Origin: Eutreptiella sp. 'Long Island Sound 2002'
Lineage: Eukaryota > Euglenozoa > Euglenophyceae > Eutreptiales > Eutreptiaceae
DNA: 64,000 nucleotides
Direction: 5' to 3'
Assembly (NCBI GenBank): GCA_964036045.1
Contig: OZ038379.1
Span: 107,958,025-108,022,024 of the forward strand
The position numbers and the translations under genes are program-made. Under the pieces are notes generated by a model. The model did no database searches, was not told where the DNA came from, and saw only the letters and a list, made by a program, of their open reading frames with translations. Positions 34,413 through 46,212 of the stretch are shown piece by piece. The stretch's first letter is position 1. Each line of letters begins with the position of its first letter.

Positions 34413-35396
34413 AGGCGCCACACCCGTTGTAAGGAGGTCGGGGTCAGCGCCCGCAGCGATGACGACGGGACCGGGGCGGACCACCAGGTGAGCGGCAGTA
34501 TAAGTCAGCCGGCGTGCACACAAGCGAGGTAGAACGACAGCATAATGGCACAAGAGCAAGACTGACCTCCATGGGAGGCGGCATGCCCGCTACACGGAGA
34601 CCGAAGAAGGTGCGGCGGAGCTGCTGTAGGGCACAGGAGTGGCCAGCGCTCTGCTTGCGCAGCCGGTACTGTCCAAGGGGGAGCCACACAGGAAGTACCG
34701 TGGGCAACAGCATGCCGCACGAAGCCCACCCACATTGTGGAGCAACAGCGGGAGGCCTGACCTGATGCGGAGACCGTTTGTACTGGTGGAGTACAGCGAG
34801 TGCTGAAACAACACCGGGCTGCTTTGCTGGATGCGTTGGGCTTGCGGGGATGCTCTGCACGGTGTCGAGACTGAACGTGGCTGGTGGAATACAGCAAGAG
34901 GTGATATGGGCTGCTTGCTCCATGCGCTGGGCCTGCAAGGATCGCTCTTGGGCTACGTGGGCCACAAGAGCAGTTCTATCTTTCCTGTCACGAGAGGGAT
35001 TGCTTGTGTCGACCACCAGCTCTGGTCGTACCAGTTGGCCTCCCAGCTTCATAGCATTCCTCAAACCTTACCTCTAACCAGTTGGAATAGTAAAACTCGT
35101 TCGCCTTATTCCTTTAGTGGCCCGATTGAAGCATGCATCGGGGGTTTACGGAGGTAGCGAATAGTCTGGGGAAGGAGAAACTACATAGTCGTCAGGGAGA
35201 GGGCGCGAACTGACTCCAGGGAAAAGGGTAGGGACTTACGGGTAGGGCATAGGTGAAACCCACGAGTGGAATACTCGGGTGGATGAACAGCAAAGGCAAG
35301 GAAGGCGGATAGTACAGACAAAAGGGGGCAAGAGATACCCCTCCGAGTGACGGGAAGGCAGGGGTAGCGCAGAGGGGAGCAGAAGACACCCGCAGG
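34413..35396. other. Balanced-composition stretch, possibly a separate insertion
   Basis: No gene supported. GC content drops around 34500-35150 relative to both sides, and the strong purine bias disappears, so this may be a different sequence inserted in or flanking the G/A-rich block. Open frames are short and overlapping. Confidence 0.35.
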
Positions 35397-35786
35397 GTGC
35401 GCGTGAGCAGCGACGAGCGCAGCACGAGGGGCATACAGGGGGAAAAGCAGGCGAACCCGAGGGTCAGGGTTGCGCGGGGGGAGGGGGACGCAGGGGGCCC
35501 ACAGGAGCACAAAGGTGCACCACATGGCGCACAGAGGTACGCCATGCCGATGACCGGCATTGAGCCGTACCGGTCGCCCCAGCCCACCATCAGGGAAGTG
35601 ATGGAGGGGAGGCCTGTGGGGGCGAACGATTGCGGAGTCCCCCCAAAGGGGTACCTGGGCAGGCCGCCCAAGTCGGCCTACAGGACGGTGGACAGGGCGG
35701 AGGCAGAGAAGCGCGCGGGGGCGCGCGAGATACAGCCCTGGTGTGCGGAGCAGCGGAGAGCACACGGAGCAGGAGAGCAGCAGTAA
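35397..35786 (+). pseudogene. Plus-strand ORF remnant, unknown
   Basis: About 129 codons. The second half reads like a real protein (MPMTGIEPYRSPQPTIREVM; GVPPKGYLGRPPKSAYRTVD) and ends with a charged tail before TAA. The first half is Arg/Gly/Glu-rich. No family recognised; position and composition suggest it belongs to the same LINE lineage as the G-rich ORFs. Confidence 0.35.
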
Positions 35787-36262
35787 GAGGGCGGGCGGGA
35801 GACAGGCGACGCGGTAAGGGCGGGGAGGGGAGAGGACAGAGGGAAGAGAGGACAGAGATGCGAAGGAGGGGCGCCGACCTTACCTGGTCGGGGACCGCCA
35901 AGGGGCACACCCTGGGAGGGCGAGAGGACCAGAGACGAACACCGGAGCCGTGACCCGATGACCTGTGCATTGATGACGTGCGTGCAAGCAGGGAGGAGGG
36001 TAAAAGAACAAAAACACAACAGCGACAGGAATCCACTGGACGTGACACACAGAGGGAAAGGAGAGGGGGAGGCGTCCAAAGAAAAAAACAAGAATAAGAA
36101 GAAAAAGCCCACAATGCACCGCTGAGGGCACACACCCACACAGAACAAGCAGGCAGCGGGAGAACGGGTAGGAGCACTCGGTGCACGGGACAAGAAAAAG
36201 GAGCCACAGGCAAGTGACTCAGGGTAGCAGGCGGCAAGGTGGGGAAAACACAAAAGGTGCAG

Positions 36263-36531
36263 GCGGCCAGGTGGGGTATAGGCACGGGTAACGGGATTGA
36301 AAACGGGGACAGGACCAGGAGAAAGGACCCCCAACAGGTCCAGTAGGAATCAAACCACCCAAACACAAGGGGGCGGGATAGGAGCGACCCGTGCAAGGCG
36401 CACGAAACGGTCCGTGGATGGATGAGGATCCAGTGGGCCCGCGCCACTGGGTTGCTTGCGGCCCGGTGGAGTATAAACACGGGATGAGGGATGGGAAAAA
36501 GGGACGGGACCAGGAAGACAGTGTGGCAAAG
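36263..36531 (+). repeat. Diverged tandem duplication, period about 194 bp
   Basis: GGTGGGGTATAGGCACGGG...GACAGGACCAGGA at about 36270-36320 recurs as GGTGGAGTATAAACACGGG...GACGGGACCAGGA at about 36463-36513. Flanks are less similar. From 35787 to 36262 I see only purine-rich low complexity. Confidence 0.5.
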
Positions 36532-38258
36532 GCCTCAGAACAGCCCCAGGAGAGCGGGAAATAACAGGGCGCGGGGAATGGCTCGTGTTGGGTGACCGGA
36601 TCTGGCAAGGAGGAAGGGGACATCGCGGGGTTGCGAACCAGGGAACGAGGGGTGACGGATAGCGGCAAGTAGCAGCCCCATGGGATTGGGAAACCAGTCG
36701 CCATGGAGTGGTGAGCCATTGGCCAACCATGGGGAGCCTTGCCACGGGAAGACGGGAAAATGCCCTGAACGCCGGGACGGCCGTTAGGTGTCCGCAGCGG
36801 TGACGGTTGACCATGAGGCCCCTGGGTCAATGGCTGAGTACACGTAGGTTCACGCGTGAGCGGGACCTGGGAAAACATGGAAAAGCTCCGTTAACCACAC
36901 AACTGAATTGCTCCACGGGTTAACATGTAATAATTTTTGAAGTCTTTTGTTGCCTTGAATTGGGCTTTGGCCTATAAATCCAACATTTCCCCAAAAAATA
37001 CAAACAAACCTCTTTCAAATCCCCAATACCCACAACATGCAAGCCAAGGCCATGACCACCAAATCCGAAGGGATTTCGAAACGATCCTTTTCACATGTCC
37101 TGAGGTAAGAGGGAGGTAGAACATGATGCATTTTTACATACACAATCATGTAACAATGCACATAGCAATTATACTAAGAAAATAGCATAAAAAGCATACT
37201 AAAACTCAAAACGCGACGACGTGTAGGCCTTGCTGTTGGTGTCCACGGGTCGTCTCAATCACGATCGGGAGTTAGATCAGGATAAAACTGAAGAACGTCC
37301 AGAGTTTTAAGCTCAAAACTTAAAAAAATATTGATTTTTCAATATAATACATGAAATTCACGTGACTCCCCCCAACGCACGGTCCCGGTGCACCGACGCG
37401 TTTTGAAGCCAAATCAACATATGTATGTAAATACTCACTGTTGGGCTTTGATTTGGTGTGGTCAACTTCAGGATCTGAGCGCCCTACGATTTTATAAAAA
37501 ATCGTGAACATTGCCTACTCGGCCAAAACTGACTACCGCGGAACGGCGCAGCGATGGTGCCGTAACATCCGCCTATGCTTAAAAACAATGTATCAATCAG
37601 GAAAAAGAAATTTATTGCTTTAACTGGTAATCTGAAAAACTCCAGAAAGAGTCAGCGATGGCGACTTTCTGGCCGTGTCGCAGGCGCAAAAAAAGAGATT
37701 TCAGTGGTGTTTTACATTGCTTTCCACTGAATTTGTGTAGAAATAAAGCAGAAATAATGCAGAAAAAGTCCTGTTTAACATAGGCAAAAACTGCCCATTA
37801 TAGGTCGCCGAAAACCTTACAAGGTCGCCCTCTAGCCTCCAGCCGCGGATGGACGACAACCAAGTGCATCCGGGAGCCGAGTGGGTAGTCCAGCCCCTGA
37901 GGGATGGGGAGTGGTGGAATGTGGCTGAGAGCAAAGCTGCGCTGTCGGCGACGGCTATCCACAGGAAGCCCGCTTGCAGGCACCCAGAAGGCTGAGCTAG
38001 GGGGGGGAAGGCCGGAGGATCCTTTGACGGGTGACCGGAAGGAGCTGCGACCGTGAGGGCAGCGACTGAAGGAAACCTACCGCCAGTCATGCCCCAAGGG
38101 AACCTGCTTGAAGTTCTCAGCCGTGAGGCGAGACAGGAATCGCCAGGGGAACTGATGGTGGAGAGCTCTCCTTCCCGCCAGCGGCGGCAACCATGTAAAA
38201 CAAACAAGGGGATGTCAAATGAGGCTGCGGACGCGGCCGCCCGTACTTACTTACTTAG
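36532..38258. other. Spacer, AT-rich from about 36900
   Basis: No supported gene. GC falls sharply near 36900 and recovers near 37800. A short four-base run (ACTT repeated) sits at about 38244-38257, right before the 53-bp dispersed motif. Confidence 0.45.
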
Positions 38259-38311
38259 TTGATTGGAAAAGATGAGAAACCGACAAAGGATAGCAGAATG
38301 CAATCGAGGGA
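38259..38311 (+). repeat. 53-bp dispersed motif, copy 2
   Basis: Begins TTGATTGGAAAAGATGAGAA and matches 25101-25153 at about 90% identity. The similarity stops sharply after the motif, where the C/A-rich block begins. Confidence 0.7.
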
Positions 38312-39900
38312 GTCAACGAATACAAAGCATAGCACGCTAACAACCGAAGAAGCCTCTCATCCCCTTGTCTATTTATGTCACATGGTGCCTACCTTGAACA
38401 CGGCGCAAAGCGACGTGGCCAACACCACGCAGCAGAACAAACAACGGACATGACGAAGAACCAACAAAACAACACACCACTAAACAACACACGGCAACGA
38501 CACAACACCAAAGAAGCACAAGACCAACGCGGAAAAAGACAAAGGGACGAAGTCAAGGCTACGTTACGGGAACAACAAGGAAGCACAAGGCAAACAAACA
38601 CCAAACAACCACACATACAAGCGCTTACTCTTGGGTGCTGCCAAAAATCAAAGAGTGAAGATGCCAAGTGTAAAGTATGAAACAGTAACTACTGGTGCAA
38701 GCTCTCACTTCCATGTCCATGGTTAATATGCCAAGTAGTATGCCGCGCCCGGCGGAGCAAACTGATGTGAACGGCACCACGGGAAGGAGCAAACGCCGAA
38801 CATGATGGAGAACCAACGGCATACCAAGCCGTTAAACAACACATGGTGTAACGCGGTATGCACAAACACACACAAACGACCCACGGAGCCGTACAAAACC
38901 ACACAACAATGCAACAAAACCGCGTACCGAGACACAGCACATACGCCAACGCCACACAACACCGCCCCCAACAACACAACGCGGCACACCACAACACCGC
39001 AACAAGCACACCACCACAAAACCACGGGAGAACCACACCAAACCACAACAAGGCACAACCCAACAGAGCTACATGGCACAACAATAGGGCACAACCAACA
39101 AAACGAAACCACAACACCGAACGCCACACAACAAAACAACACAGCACAGGCTGCGACACGACGCAACGCCGCAACCACGCGGCGCCACAAAACCCAACGC
39201 CGGCCAACGCGGCACAACATAACAACACAATTACGCGGCGCAACGCCACAAACCACAAACAACAGCACCACAAAACCACGGGAGCACCACACCATACCAC
39301 ACAACACGACAGAACCCAACGGGGCTACATGGCACAACAATGGGGCACAACCAACAAAACAAAAACAACAACACCACGCAACGCCGAGACAAAAAGCACA
39401 ACAACCAACCCGACAACAAGAAACACTAATCCAAAACCAACGACTAAGCAACCGTGCGCAACGCAACATGCTATACAACGCGACAAACCGACAAGTAACG
39501 ACGCGCAACACCGTAAAACAATGCCCAACGCCACACACCAACGTCCAAACCAAATGCATCACAACAGAACAGGACAACACAACGCTACACGACACCACAC
39601 AACACAGCGCAATCCTGCACAACACAACCAACAACACAAAACAACATACCACGCGGCATGGTACAGCCAGCGTCCGACACCACAAGACACCACCTAACGC
39701 CAAACAACGAAACACCACAACACACGCTGCGACACGACGCAACGCCAAAACCACGCGTCGCCACACAACCCAACGCCAGCCGACGCGGCGCACCATGGCA
39801 ACACGACTATGCGACGTCACGCAACAAACCACAACCAAAATGCCGCAACCCAAAACGACCTGACCCTACCCTCTATGTGCGGCAGTCCCTCCACATGGCT
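38312..39900 (+). repeat. C/A-rich, G/T-poor block with internal repeats
   Basis: The plus strand is almost purely A and C over about 1.4 kb. Two diverged copies of a roughly 110-bp segment (CCACAAAACCACGGGAG...CTACATGGCACAACAAT...GGGCACAACCAACAAAAC) start near 39010 and 39263, about 253 bp apart. Another shared stretch (GCGACACGACGCAACGCC) is near 39151 and 39727. The composition leaves long open frames on both strands (Thr/His/Asn-rich on plus; hydrophobic Cys/Val/Leu on minus), which I regard as artefacts. Confidence 0.6.
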
Positions 39901-39930
39901 GCTGCTGACCGACGATAAGGAGCGCCATTT

Positions 39931-41049
39931 GTGCCGTGTAATACAGCGGGCAACCAAAATCAAGGAGACGCCGACACCAAGGGCAAGAGGTATGCCACCT
40001 ACCAATCCCGTATGGTACACACACGCATGAGGCATCATGCAGCGGTAGAGTATGAGGTGCATGTACAGGCGATGCCTCCAGGCCCACATACGTGGCGCGC
40101 GAGAAAGACCACACACGCAATACAAACACAGGACACGATGGAGCAGGAGCACCAGAACGACGACGCCCGGGGGGAACCCGCAACGCCGAGCACGCCATCT
40201 ACAACAATTCAAGGGGGGACACAATGCCCGGCCGGCCCCGACAGTCTCGGCAGCCCCGGAAGCCGGAAGCAAGCACCAGGCACACCACCCCCACGTCCCA
40301 CCCACGTGGTACAAGACGAACACCGGGGGCGAATGACCCACGACCACGCGAACTCTGACCCAAGCACTGCCGGCACAACCGGGCTCCTGGGGGGGGAGAC
40401 GATACAGGGGGGAGTGACACGACGCCATCTTGAACCGGAACGAGACCAAACTGCATCAAAACGTACTGACTACAGCGCTCCAAGCCAAACCGCAAGTACC
40501 GTAACAGGCCAGCGTACCCCGAGCCAGGACCGCACGGAGTATAGCCAAAACACACACTACAGCCAGATAACACGGGGCAGCGCCTACGACCCAGAGCAGG
40601 ACACGAACCAGTCACAGCACACGGACTACAGCGACCGAACCATGAACCAATCCACAAACGCCACCCCGTGCAGGCGTACACCGAGCCCCAACCGCACAGA
40701 GTACAGCGCCCAAGACACAGACCACTGCGGCACGCCTCACTGCGAGGCATCGCACCACGACAACCGGGACAGCTCCCCGGGACTGGAACCACAAACGGAG
40801 ACAATGGTCGCAGAGGTACCACAGCCAAGCGCACCGGAGGACCACGCACACGAAGAACTACTGTCCGTGTCCAGTGACACATCCGGCACCGCGACGGAAA
40901 CCCACTCCCATCTGTCCGCCCCTCCTGAGGCCCACGACCCACCCCTGGAGTCACTGCCCAGTGGCCTCGACGTCTGCGCCAACCACGACCCCATGGACCT
41001 GGACAACGACCCACTGCAGGACAGCATCCAACGCGGCCGACACATGTAG
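39931..41049 (+). CDS. Low-complexity ORF upstream of the OTU-like domains, with T-D/E-Y-S repeats
   Basis: 372 codons ending at TAG 41047-41049; the start is uncertain, and the first ATG-like choices are near 40000. Hydrophilic, probably disordered. Between about 40460 and 40740 the tetrapeptide T(D/E)YS recurs four times within larger repeats: RTPSQDRTEYSQ and, 53 codons later, RTPSPNRTEYSA. The end is acidic (DPMDLDNDPLQDS). The OTU-like Cys motif begins in the next frame exactly where this ORF stops, so the two were probably one protein joined before a single-base change, or they are linked by frameshifting. Element-borne by context. Confidence 0.45.
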   Translation: MPCNTAGNQNQGDADTKGKRYATYQSRMVHTRMRHHAAVEYEVHVQAMPPGPHTWRARKTTHAIQTQDTMEQEHQNDDARGEPATPSTPSTTIQGGTQCPAGPDSLGSPGSRKQAPGTPPPRPTHVVQDEHRGRMTHDHANSDPSTAGTTGLLGGETIQGGVTRRHLEPERDQTASKRTDYSAPSQTASTVTGQRTPSQDRTEYSQNTHYSQITRGSAYDPEQDTNQSQHTDYSDRTMNQSTNATPCRRTPSPNRTEYSAQDTDHCGTPHCEASHHDNRDSSPGLEPQTETMVAEVPQPSAPEDHAHEELLSVSSDTSGTATETHSHLSAPPEAHDPPLESLPSGLDVCANHDPMDLDNDPLQDSIQRGRHM

Positions 41050-42427
41050 CTTATACCGGGCACTCAACGAAGCAGATCAACCGATAACGGACACAGGAAG
41101 CAACCGAGACCCAGGGGCTCACATGCAGGATCTGCGGAGGGACATGCAAAACGCCCAGCAACAATCACCGGAAGGAGTGGTGGTGCAGGGACGGGAGACC
41201 AAAACTGGAGCGTGGACGAACCTCACAGGGGCCCCACACGCGAAGGAAGCCCTGGCCTTCATCCAGGAATCCAAAGCCCCACCGCCAGCAACTCTCGAGG
41301 AAACAGCGGCAGCTCTCGTCCTCACTCTACACAGTTGGACGCGGGGCCACACCATCATCCTGCATGACAAGACAGGGCCCCCCTACGCACGCACCGCGAC
41401 CTGTCGGCCGACCACAGCGTCCGAGGGGGAAGCCCACCTGGAATGGAAGCCCGGGCGAGAAGATGACGAGTACACCCTAGTACATGCCACCCGGCACAGA
41501 CACAGGGAAACCGAGAAGAAAGAGCCTACGCCCGAGCCCACCGCGACCCCCGCACCGAGACCAGCCCCCCGACACTGGACCCTGTACCAACAGCTGGCCC
41601 ATGCCCGCACCATAGCGGAGCACAGTATCCAGCCGTACACGGAGGCTGCGTATGTGGAACGCATGCTGCAAGACTGGACCAAGTATGAAACGGAGGTCCT
41701 GGAGGGACACACGGGCCCACCGGGTGCCACGTCCCGCACAACATGGGACGACGTAGTACCGGACGGAGACATCGGAACACTGGCTACGACCGTTCGCGCA
41801 ACGTTCGAAGACTGCTCCAGACCCGACCACCCGTTTGGAGACAACAGCAACCCCGCCATCACGAACGCCATCCTGGCCTACCACAGCTGGTCCACTCAAC
41901 AAAGCATCCCCCTCCACATCCCGCACGACGACCCACGCGAGTGGCACCCTAGTGGGCCACCGGCGCTGGAGTTCTACCTACACAAAGACGCAGCCAGCGG
42001 AGCACACAACATCACCAGCCTTCGGCCTACAATGCCACAACCGATACCGGAGCCGCACATACCCCCCAGTCCTACGAAACCCCAAACCCCCACGCATAAC
42101 GAACACGGCCCCCCCCAACAAAGGCACAGCCCAGCAGCCCACAAAAGGGCCAAACCCCCCAACGCCACTACAACTGTCCAACAACTCGACAAGCCTCTCA
42201 CCTTACGTCACGCCCCCCCCCAAGCACGCCAGACGGAGCAAGGGACCGGGGCAGGACACGCGGAGGGGCACGGACCACGTGGAACGGCCCTACCAGCGCC
42301 CAGTGCCGGGACCACGCAAGGTGCGCACGCCACACCACCCAGGGGGGGGCGGGGCGGACGCCTCGGGAGCCCGAGCGCACACACACGCACAGACCGCTTG
42401 GAATGGCGTACCAGCGAGCGAGGGTAA
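41039..42427 (+). pseudogene. Two tandem OTU-like cysteine protease domains, transposon-borne
   Basis: The frame is open to TAA at 42425 and also upstream, but the folded part starts at 41039. Copy 1 has DTCSLYRAL (Cys codon 41045), like the OTU motif DGNCLYRAL; then LTLHSWTRGHTIILHDKTG; then DDEYTLVHA (41462-41488), where OTU proteins have HY. Copy 2 has RHWTLYQQLAHA (from 41570), with Trp at the Cys position; then ILAYHSWSTQQSIPLHI; then GAHNITSLRP with a His at 42005. The Cys-equivalent to His-equivalent spacing is 141 and 143 residues, which supports duplication. The tail is Pro/Lys-rich. OTU-type proteases occur in Dualen/RandI LINEs. Activity is doubtful because each copy lacks one catalytic residue. 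Confidence 0.5.
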
Positions 42428-42862
42428 GGGACACCCGGACAGGACGGCCCGCCACACGCAGCGCTGAACACGCGGGGCGGGAAGGGGGAAACGAGAGAGA
42501 CACAACACCAGGTACCGGCCCGAACCTTCCGAACCGGCCGCGAGCGCCGCGCACACACAGACGGGGCACTGCACCCGCCAAGGCAGTAGTGGCGCACAGC
42601 GCCACGCCCCAACCCCTAGGCTAGGCAGCCTCCGCGCCAGCCCAAGGGGGTCCCACTGGCAACAAGCCAGTCGCAAGGGCCCGGCGGCGCCGGCGCCCCG
42701 GGCGACCACGCATTAGGGGGGCGACGCAGTGGGTAAGCGCCCGCAGCCACGGCTGCGAATTGATGCACTGACCGGGGAGTGGCGAAACGGGGAAGCCGGG
42801 GAAGGACGGGGCTCCGAGCCCTGTGAACCCGGGGGACTCCGCCACCAGGCAGGAGGTGCGTC
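42428..42862. other. GC-rich non-coding stretch between the OTU-like ORF and the next LINE ORF
   Basis: No convincing frame. It could be an inter-ORF segment of one long LINE, or a 3' UTR followed by the 5' UTR of a second element. Confidence 0.35.
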
Positions 42863-43280
42863 TTGGAGGGCCCCCCACTAGGAGCCGGTGGGGAGGATAT
42901 CACCTGGCCCAACCAGGTGGCCCCCTGGGGCCGAAAGGCGTCTAGTACCCGCAAAATCAAACCTCAAACCTCAAACCTTACGTCAAGTCCCAGACAACTA
43001 CCAACTACCCCGAGGGGGGAACCACACGAGGAGCACGGCAACGACATGGCGACTACCGACAGGCACCATCGATTGAAAGAAAACCCCCCCAAGGATAGCA
43101 CCGATGGTATCAATGCGCCGCCTTACTCCACACCAAGTACAACTAACGCAGGCCACGCACCTCTTTCTAACCACCCAGGGCACGGCAGCCATGGAAGGCA
43201 CAGCCCTGGGCGACGACGACCAGACACCCCAGGCGAGACCCACACAAGCGATCTGGAAAAAACGCGACAACAGGTACCAA
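42863..43280 (+). pseudogene. LINE ORF, left part, interrupted by the LTR element
   Basis: Open from about 42863, with the first ATG at 43046 (MATTDRHHRLKENPPKDSTD). Hydrophilic, Pro/His-rich N-terminal region of unknown function. The frame runs into the left LTR at 43281. Its continuation is at 60384: if the LTR element and one copy of the 4-bp duplication are removed, the frame passes through unbroken. This shows the host of the insertion was a LINE coding region. Confidence 0.65.
43277..43280. repeat. Target site duplication, left copy (CCAA)
   Basis: CCAA directly precedes the TG of the left LTR and recurs directly after the CA of the right LTR (60384-60387). If the final A of the LTR is instead counted as target, the duplication is ACCAA, the usual 5 bp of Ty3/gypsy elements. 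Confidence 0.8.
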
Positions 43281-46094
43281 TGAAGCGGTACCCAGAACCC
43301 CATGGCTAGGTTACGGCATACAACCGGTCTCCGGTCCACTAACCCCATGTACGGAAGGAAAGACGCCCGTTGACGCTCCGATCCGTGCCGTAAAGCCCCG
43401 CATCGGCAACCGATGCACCGCCAGCGGAGATTTGCATATCAGAATATCAGGAATCAACAGGGTTTTATTTCCATATTGTTTCCGTCAAATTTTACGCTTC
43501 GGTTCTGATATTCACTGTTTTGACTGCTGGCGGTTGGATCGCGACTTTACCGTAACCGCCAGTTTGACTGTTTATAATGTAAAGAAGACTCTAAAGTCGT
43601 CAGGAACTGCATTGATGCATCCGCAATTTTCATAATTATTACTCGCAACCTTAATCCGAATTTTTCAGGATGTCGAAATCGGATTTTCGACTTCGACATC
43701 CCCGCACTTGATCTGACCTCTTTCGAGTGGACCTACGTGCTTCCCTATGCACGAATCAACTTTCCTTTTGTCTTGCCCTCCATTTGTCTTAAAGATATGG
43801 GGAAAACAAAGTTGATTCGTGAGGCCACTTGTGAAGGTCATATCTCGTGCTGCTTGCGGGCATTGACGATAAGGAAACGTGGGATGTATTCACAATACTC
43901 CCGACGTAATTTGGGAAGCATCATATGCCTTGCGTTTCCACACGTGCGCGCTAGTGTAGTGGATCATGGTCAAGAGGGTAGAGTTTGCGTTATAACTCTT
44001 TGGCCATGACATTGCGTGCGTTAAGATAACTTTCGAGTGTAGCGCGCAAGTGTTGGTGTTGCATAGGAACTCTCCTTGATTCCTATGAGCGATTGACACA
44101 AAGTTATGCCCTTGGAGGGGCATGACATATCGTGGTGGGAGCTACCTTTTTGGGCAAAATGGAGTATGTGCCTTGTGTTGTGTTGCGTGCCCATTTGGCT
44201 GGTCTATCGTTCCAAGCCAAACCTGCCAATGGACCTCATATTGTGCAAGCCCCTTCTCTCTACTCCCTACGATCAATTGCAAGCCTAACCTCCGTGAAGG
44301 GAAGCTTGTGTGGTGAACACGAAGCGATGCGTTGGGAGCAAGGTGTGTGTTTTGCAATTTTCCATATTTTCATGTGCCCACTTGGGAAGTAGCGCTCGTA
44401 ACCTTTCAAGGCGTCCCAAGTGGAGCACATATGTGGGATGGAAGGTCATTAGTGTCAAGTCATTGTGTATAGAAGGATTAGTTGATTGCACGATCCAAGC
44501 CGAAGATATTATAATATAATTGTGTAGCTTTCAAGGCACTTTTGCGTGTCCTTTCGCCAATTTTGCCATTTTTGGCTCGTCATGATGTCAAGTGGCGACC
44601 GTGTATTTCAACGTTGCGCTCAATTGACATCATGACCCAAGTATGATATGAGGGTACATACTTCGGTGCCCAACATATCTTGGACCCGACGATTAAATCC
44701 TCTTAGGCTTGGCATACCGTGGCCGCCATGTTGGCGATTTGGGACTATCTCAAATCATGGGCTCACTTGGCGACCCTGCCATTCCCAATACCGGAGGAGT
44801 TGGGGGACGCCCAAAAGATATGTTGGACACATATGACTTGATACCAATCCTATGGCACACTCCGGTCCGAGTCGGGCATGTGCCTCATTTGCCCCAACCA
44901 TGAGTGTGCGCATTTTTGGCCATTTTGAGCAATTTTCCACTTTTGCTGCCCGCCGTGCACTATGTTCTAACCCTCTCGCACGCCGGACGCATGGACCAAT
45001 GGACCACATATGACATGGGTGTTATGGGTAATGGTCCCCATGGTCCACACACCGCGTGGGCGAAGCAGAGCCACCTTCGTTTAGGCGCTAGCCCAAAGTG
45101 AGTGTGGGCAAGTTAGCAATTTTGGCATTTGTGGACCCATATGGGATGGTCACCACGCCGAGTGGCACGGTGATCCATGAGGGCCAAGTGCATGGAAGTC
45201 TTCGTTGGACTCTGGGTGGATCACGTATGGAATGGCAGATCTGATCTCCAAGCCGGCGTGGAGATTTACTATTGGGAGCACCCCGAATTTCGGTTCATTT
45301 CGAGCAGCCAAAATGACCCCATTTTGGGACCCCAATTTCCCCCTTCCGTGTGGTCAATTGGCGGCCCCATTCCTCTATGCCCACAGGAGGCCCGGACCTA
45401 AATCTAAGTTGTACGCTCAGATATCAGTCCTAGGTCCTGCCTCCTACCCTGTGAGCCAATGGCCTTACCTTGGCCGAGCGAGCCGCGCGTGGGAATGACG
45501 CCAATTTTGGTGATTTTGGCATCATGACCCCACTTGACTCATCCGTGTTGCCCTGATGCCGGGACCTCAATTGGAACCAGGTTGGGTGAGGGCTCCAAAG
45601 AGTTCGTACTCGAAAGGCATAGGGTCAGTTGCCTTGTCCCTACCTCTGGCGGGTCCGAACGAGGGGTCAATTTGGGGATTTTTGAGTTAATTTCAGTTTG
45701 GGCTGAAACAGCCGGTTTTCAGCTACCAACTCCTGGGTGATAATGGTGGGGCCATATCTCTGCCTCAGAGTGGAGTTGAGACCTGCGATTAAGGGAGCAT
45801 GGGTGGTTAGCCCGGGGATCACTGGGTTTCCAGAAACTTGCCTGTGGCTGGGCGGGACACCTCTCCCATTGGCAGGGTTTCAGGGTCCGGACTGAGCAGG
45901 GCATGGGTTGTGTTTGAGCCCCCGCCCCCACCAGCCACTGGGAGGGTCGGACCTGGGATTGGGATATGAGTTAGGACTGAGTGTCTATTGTCCTGTGATG
46001 CCCTTACCCCAGTCCAGTCTTAACCCCATGTGTACATATCCTGATGTGTTGCTGTACATACTTTCGTTCCCTCATTTCAGAGTGGCAAGGATTC

Positions 46095-46105
46095 TGAAAC
46101 GCTTT
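46095..46105 (+). promoter_or_regulatory. Putative transcript 5' end / self-primer sequence in the LTR
   Basis: TGAAACGCTTT is the exact reverse complement of the 11 bases directly after the left LTR (46218-46228). In Tf1 and sushi-type elements the first 11 nucleotides of the RNA pair with such a site and, after cleavage, prime reverse transcription. The same 11-mer is in the right LTR at 60261-60271. The start position is inferred from the complementarity only. Confidence 0.65.
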
Positions 46106-46183
46106 GTCACATGACACGAGCGTATTGATGCCCTTGTGAGCGTAGTGCCTTGCCTGCCTGCTCACTTGTGCGTGTCACCGCAG

Positions 46184-46212
46184 CGTCCCGTGGCCGGCCC
46201 CCCACGGGAACG
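46184..46212 (+). promoter_or_regulatory. Stem-loop at the LTR end, next to the primer site
   Basis: CGTCCCGTGG pairs with CCACGGGAACG, ten base pairs with a one-base bulge, ending five bases before the LTR boundary. Structures beside the primer site are a feature of self-priming elements; here it is a prediction from base pairing. Confidence 0.5.

Noticed and set aside
38723-39853. 376-codon minus-strand ORF resembling a multi-pass Cys/Val/Leu-rich membrane protein
   Set aside because: It is the complement of the A/C-only repeat block; any frame there reads as hydrophobic GTG/TGT/GTT codons. No domain, and the repeats explain its openness.
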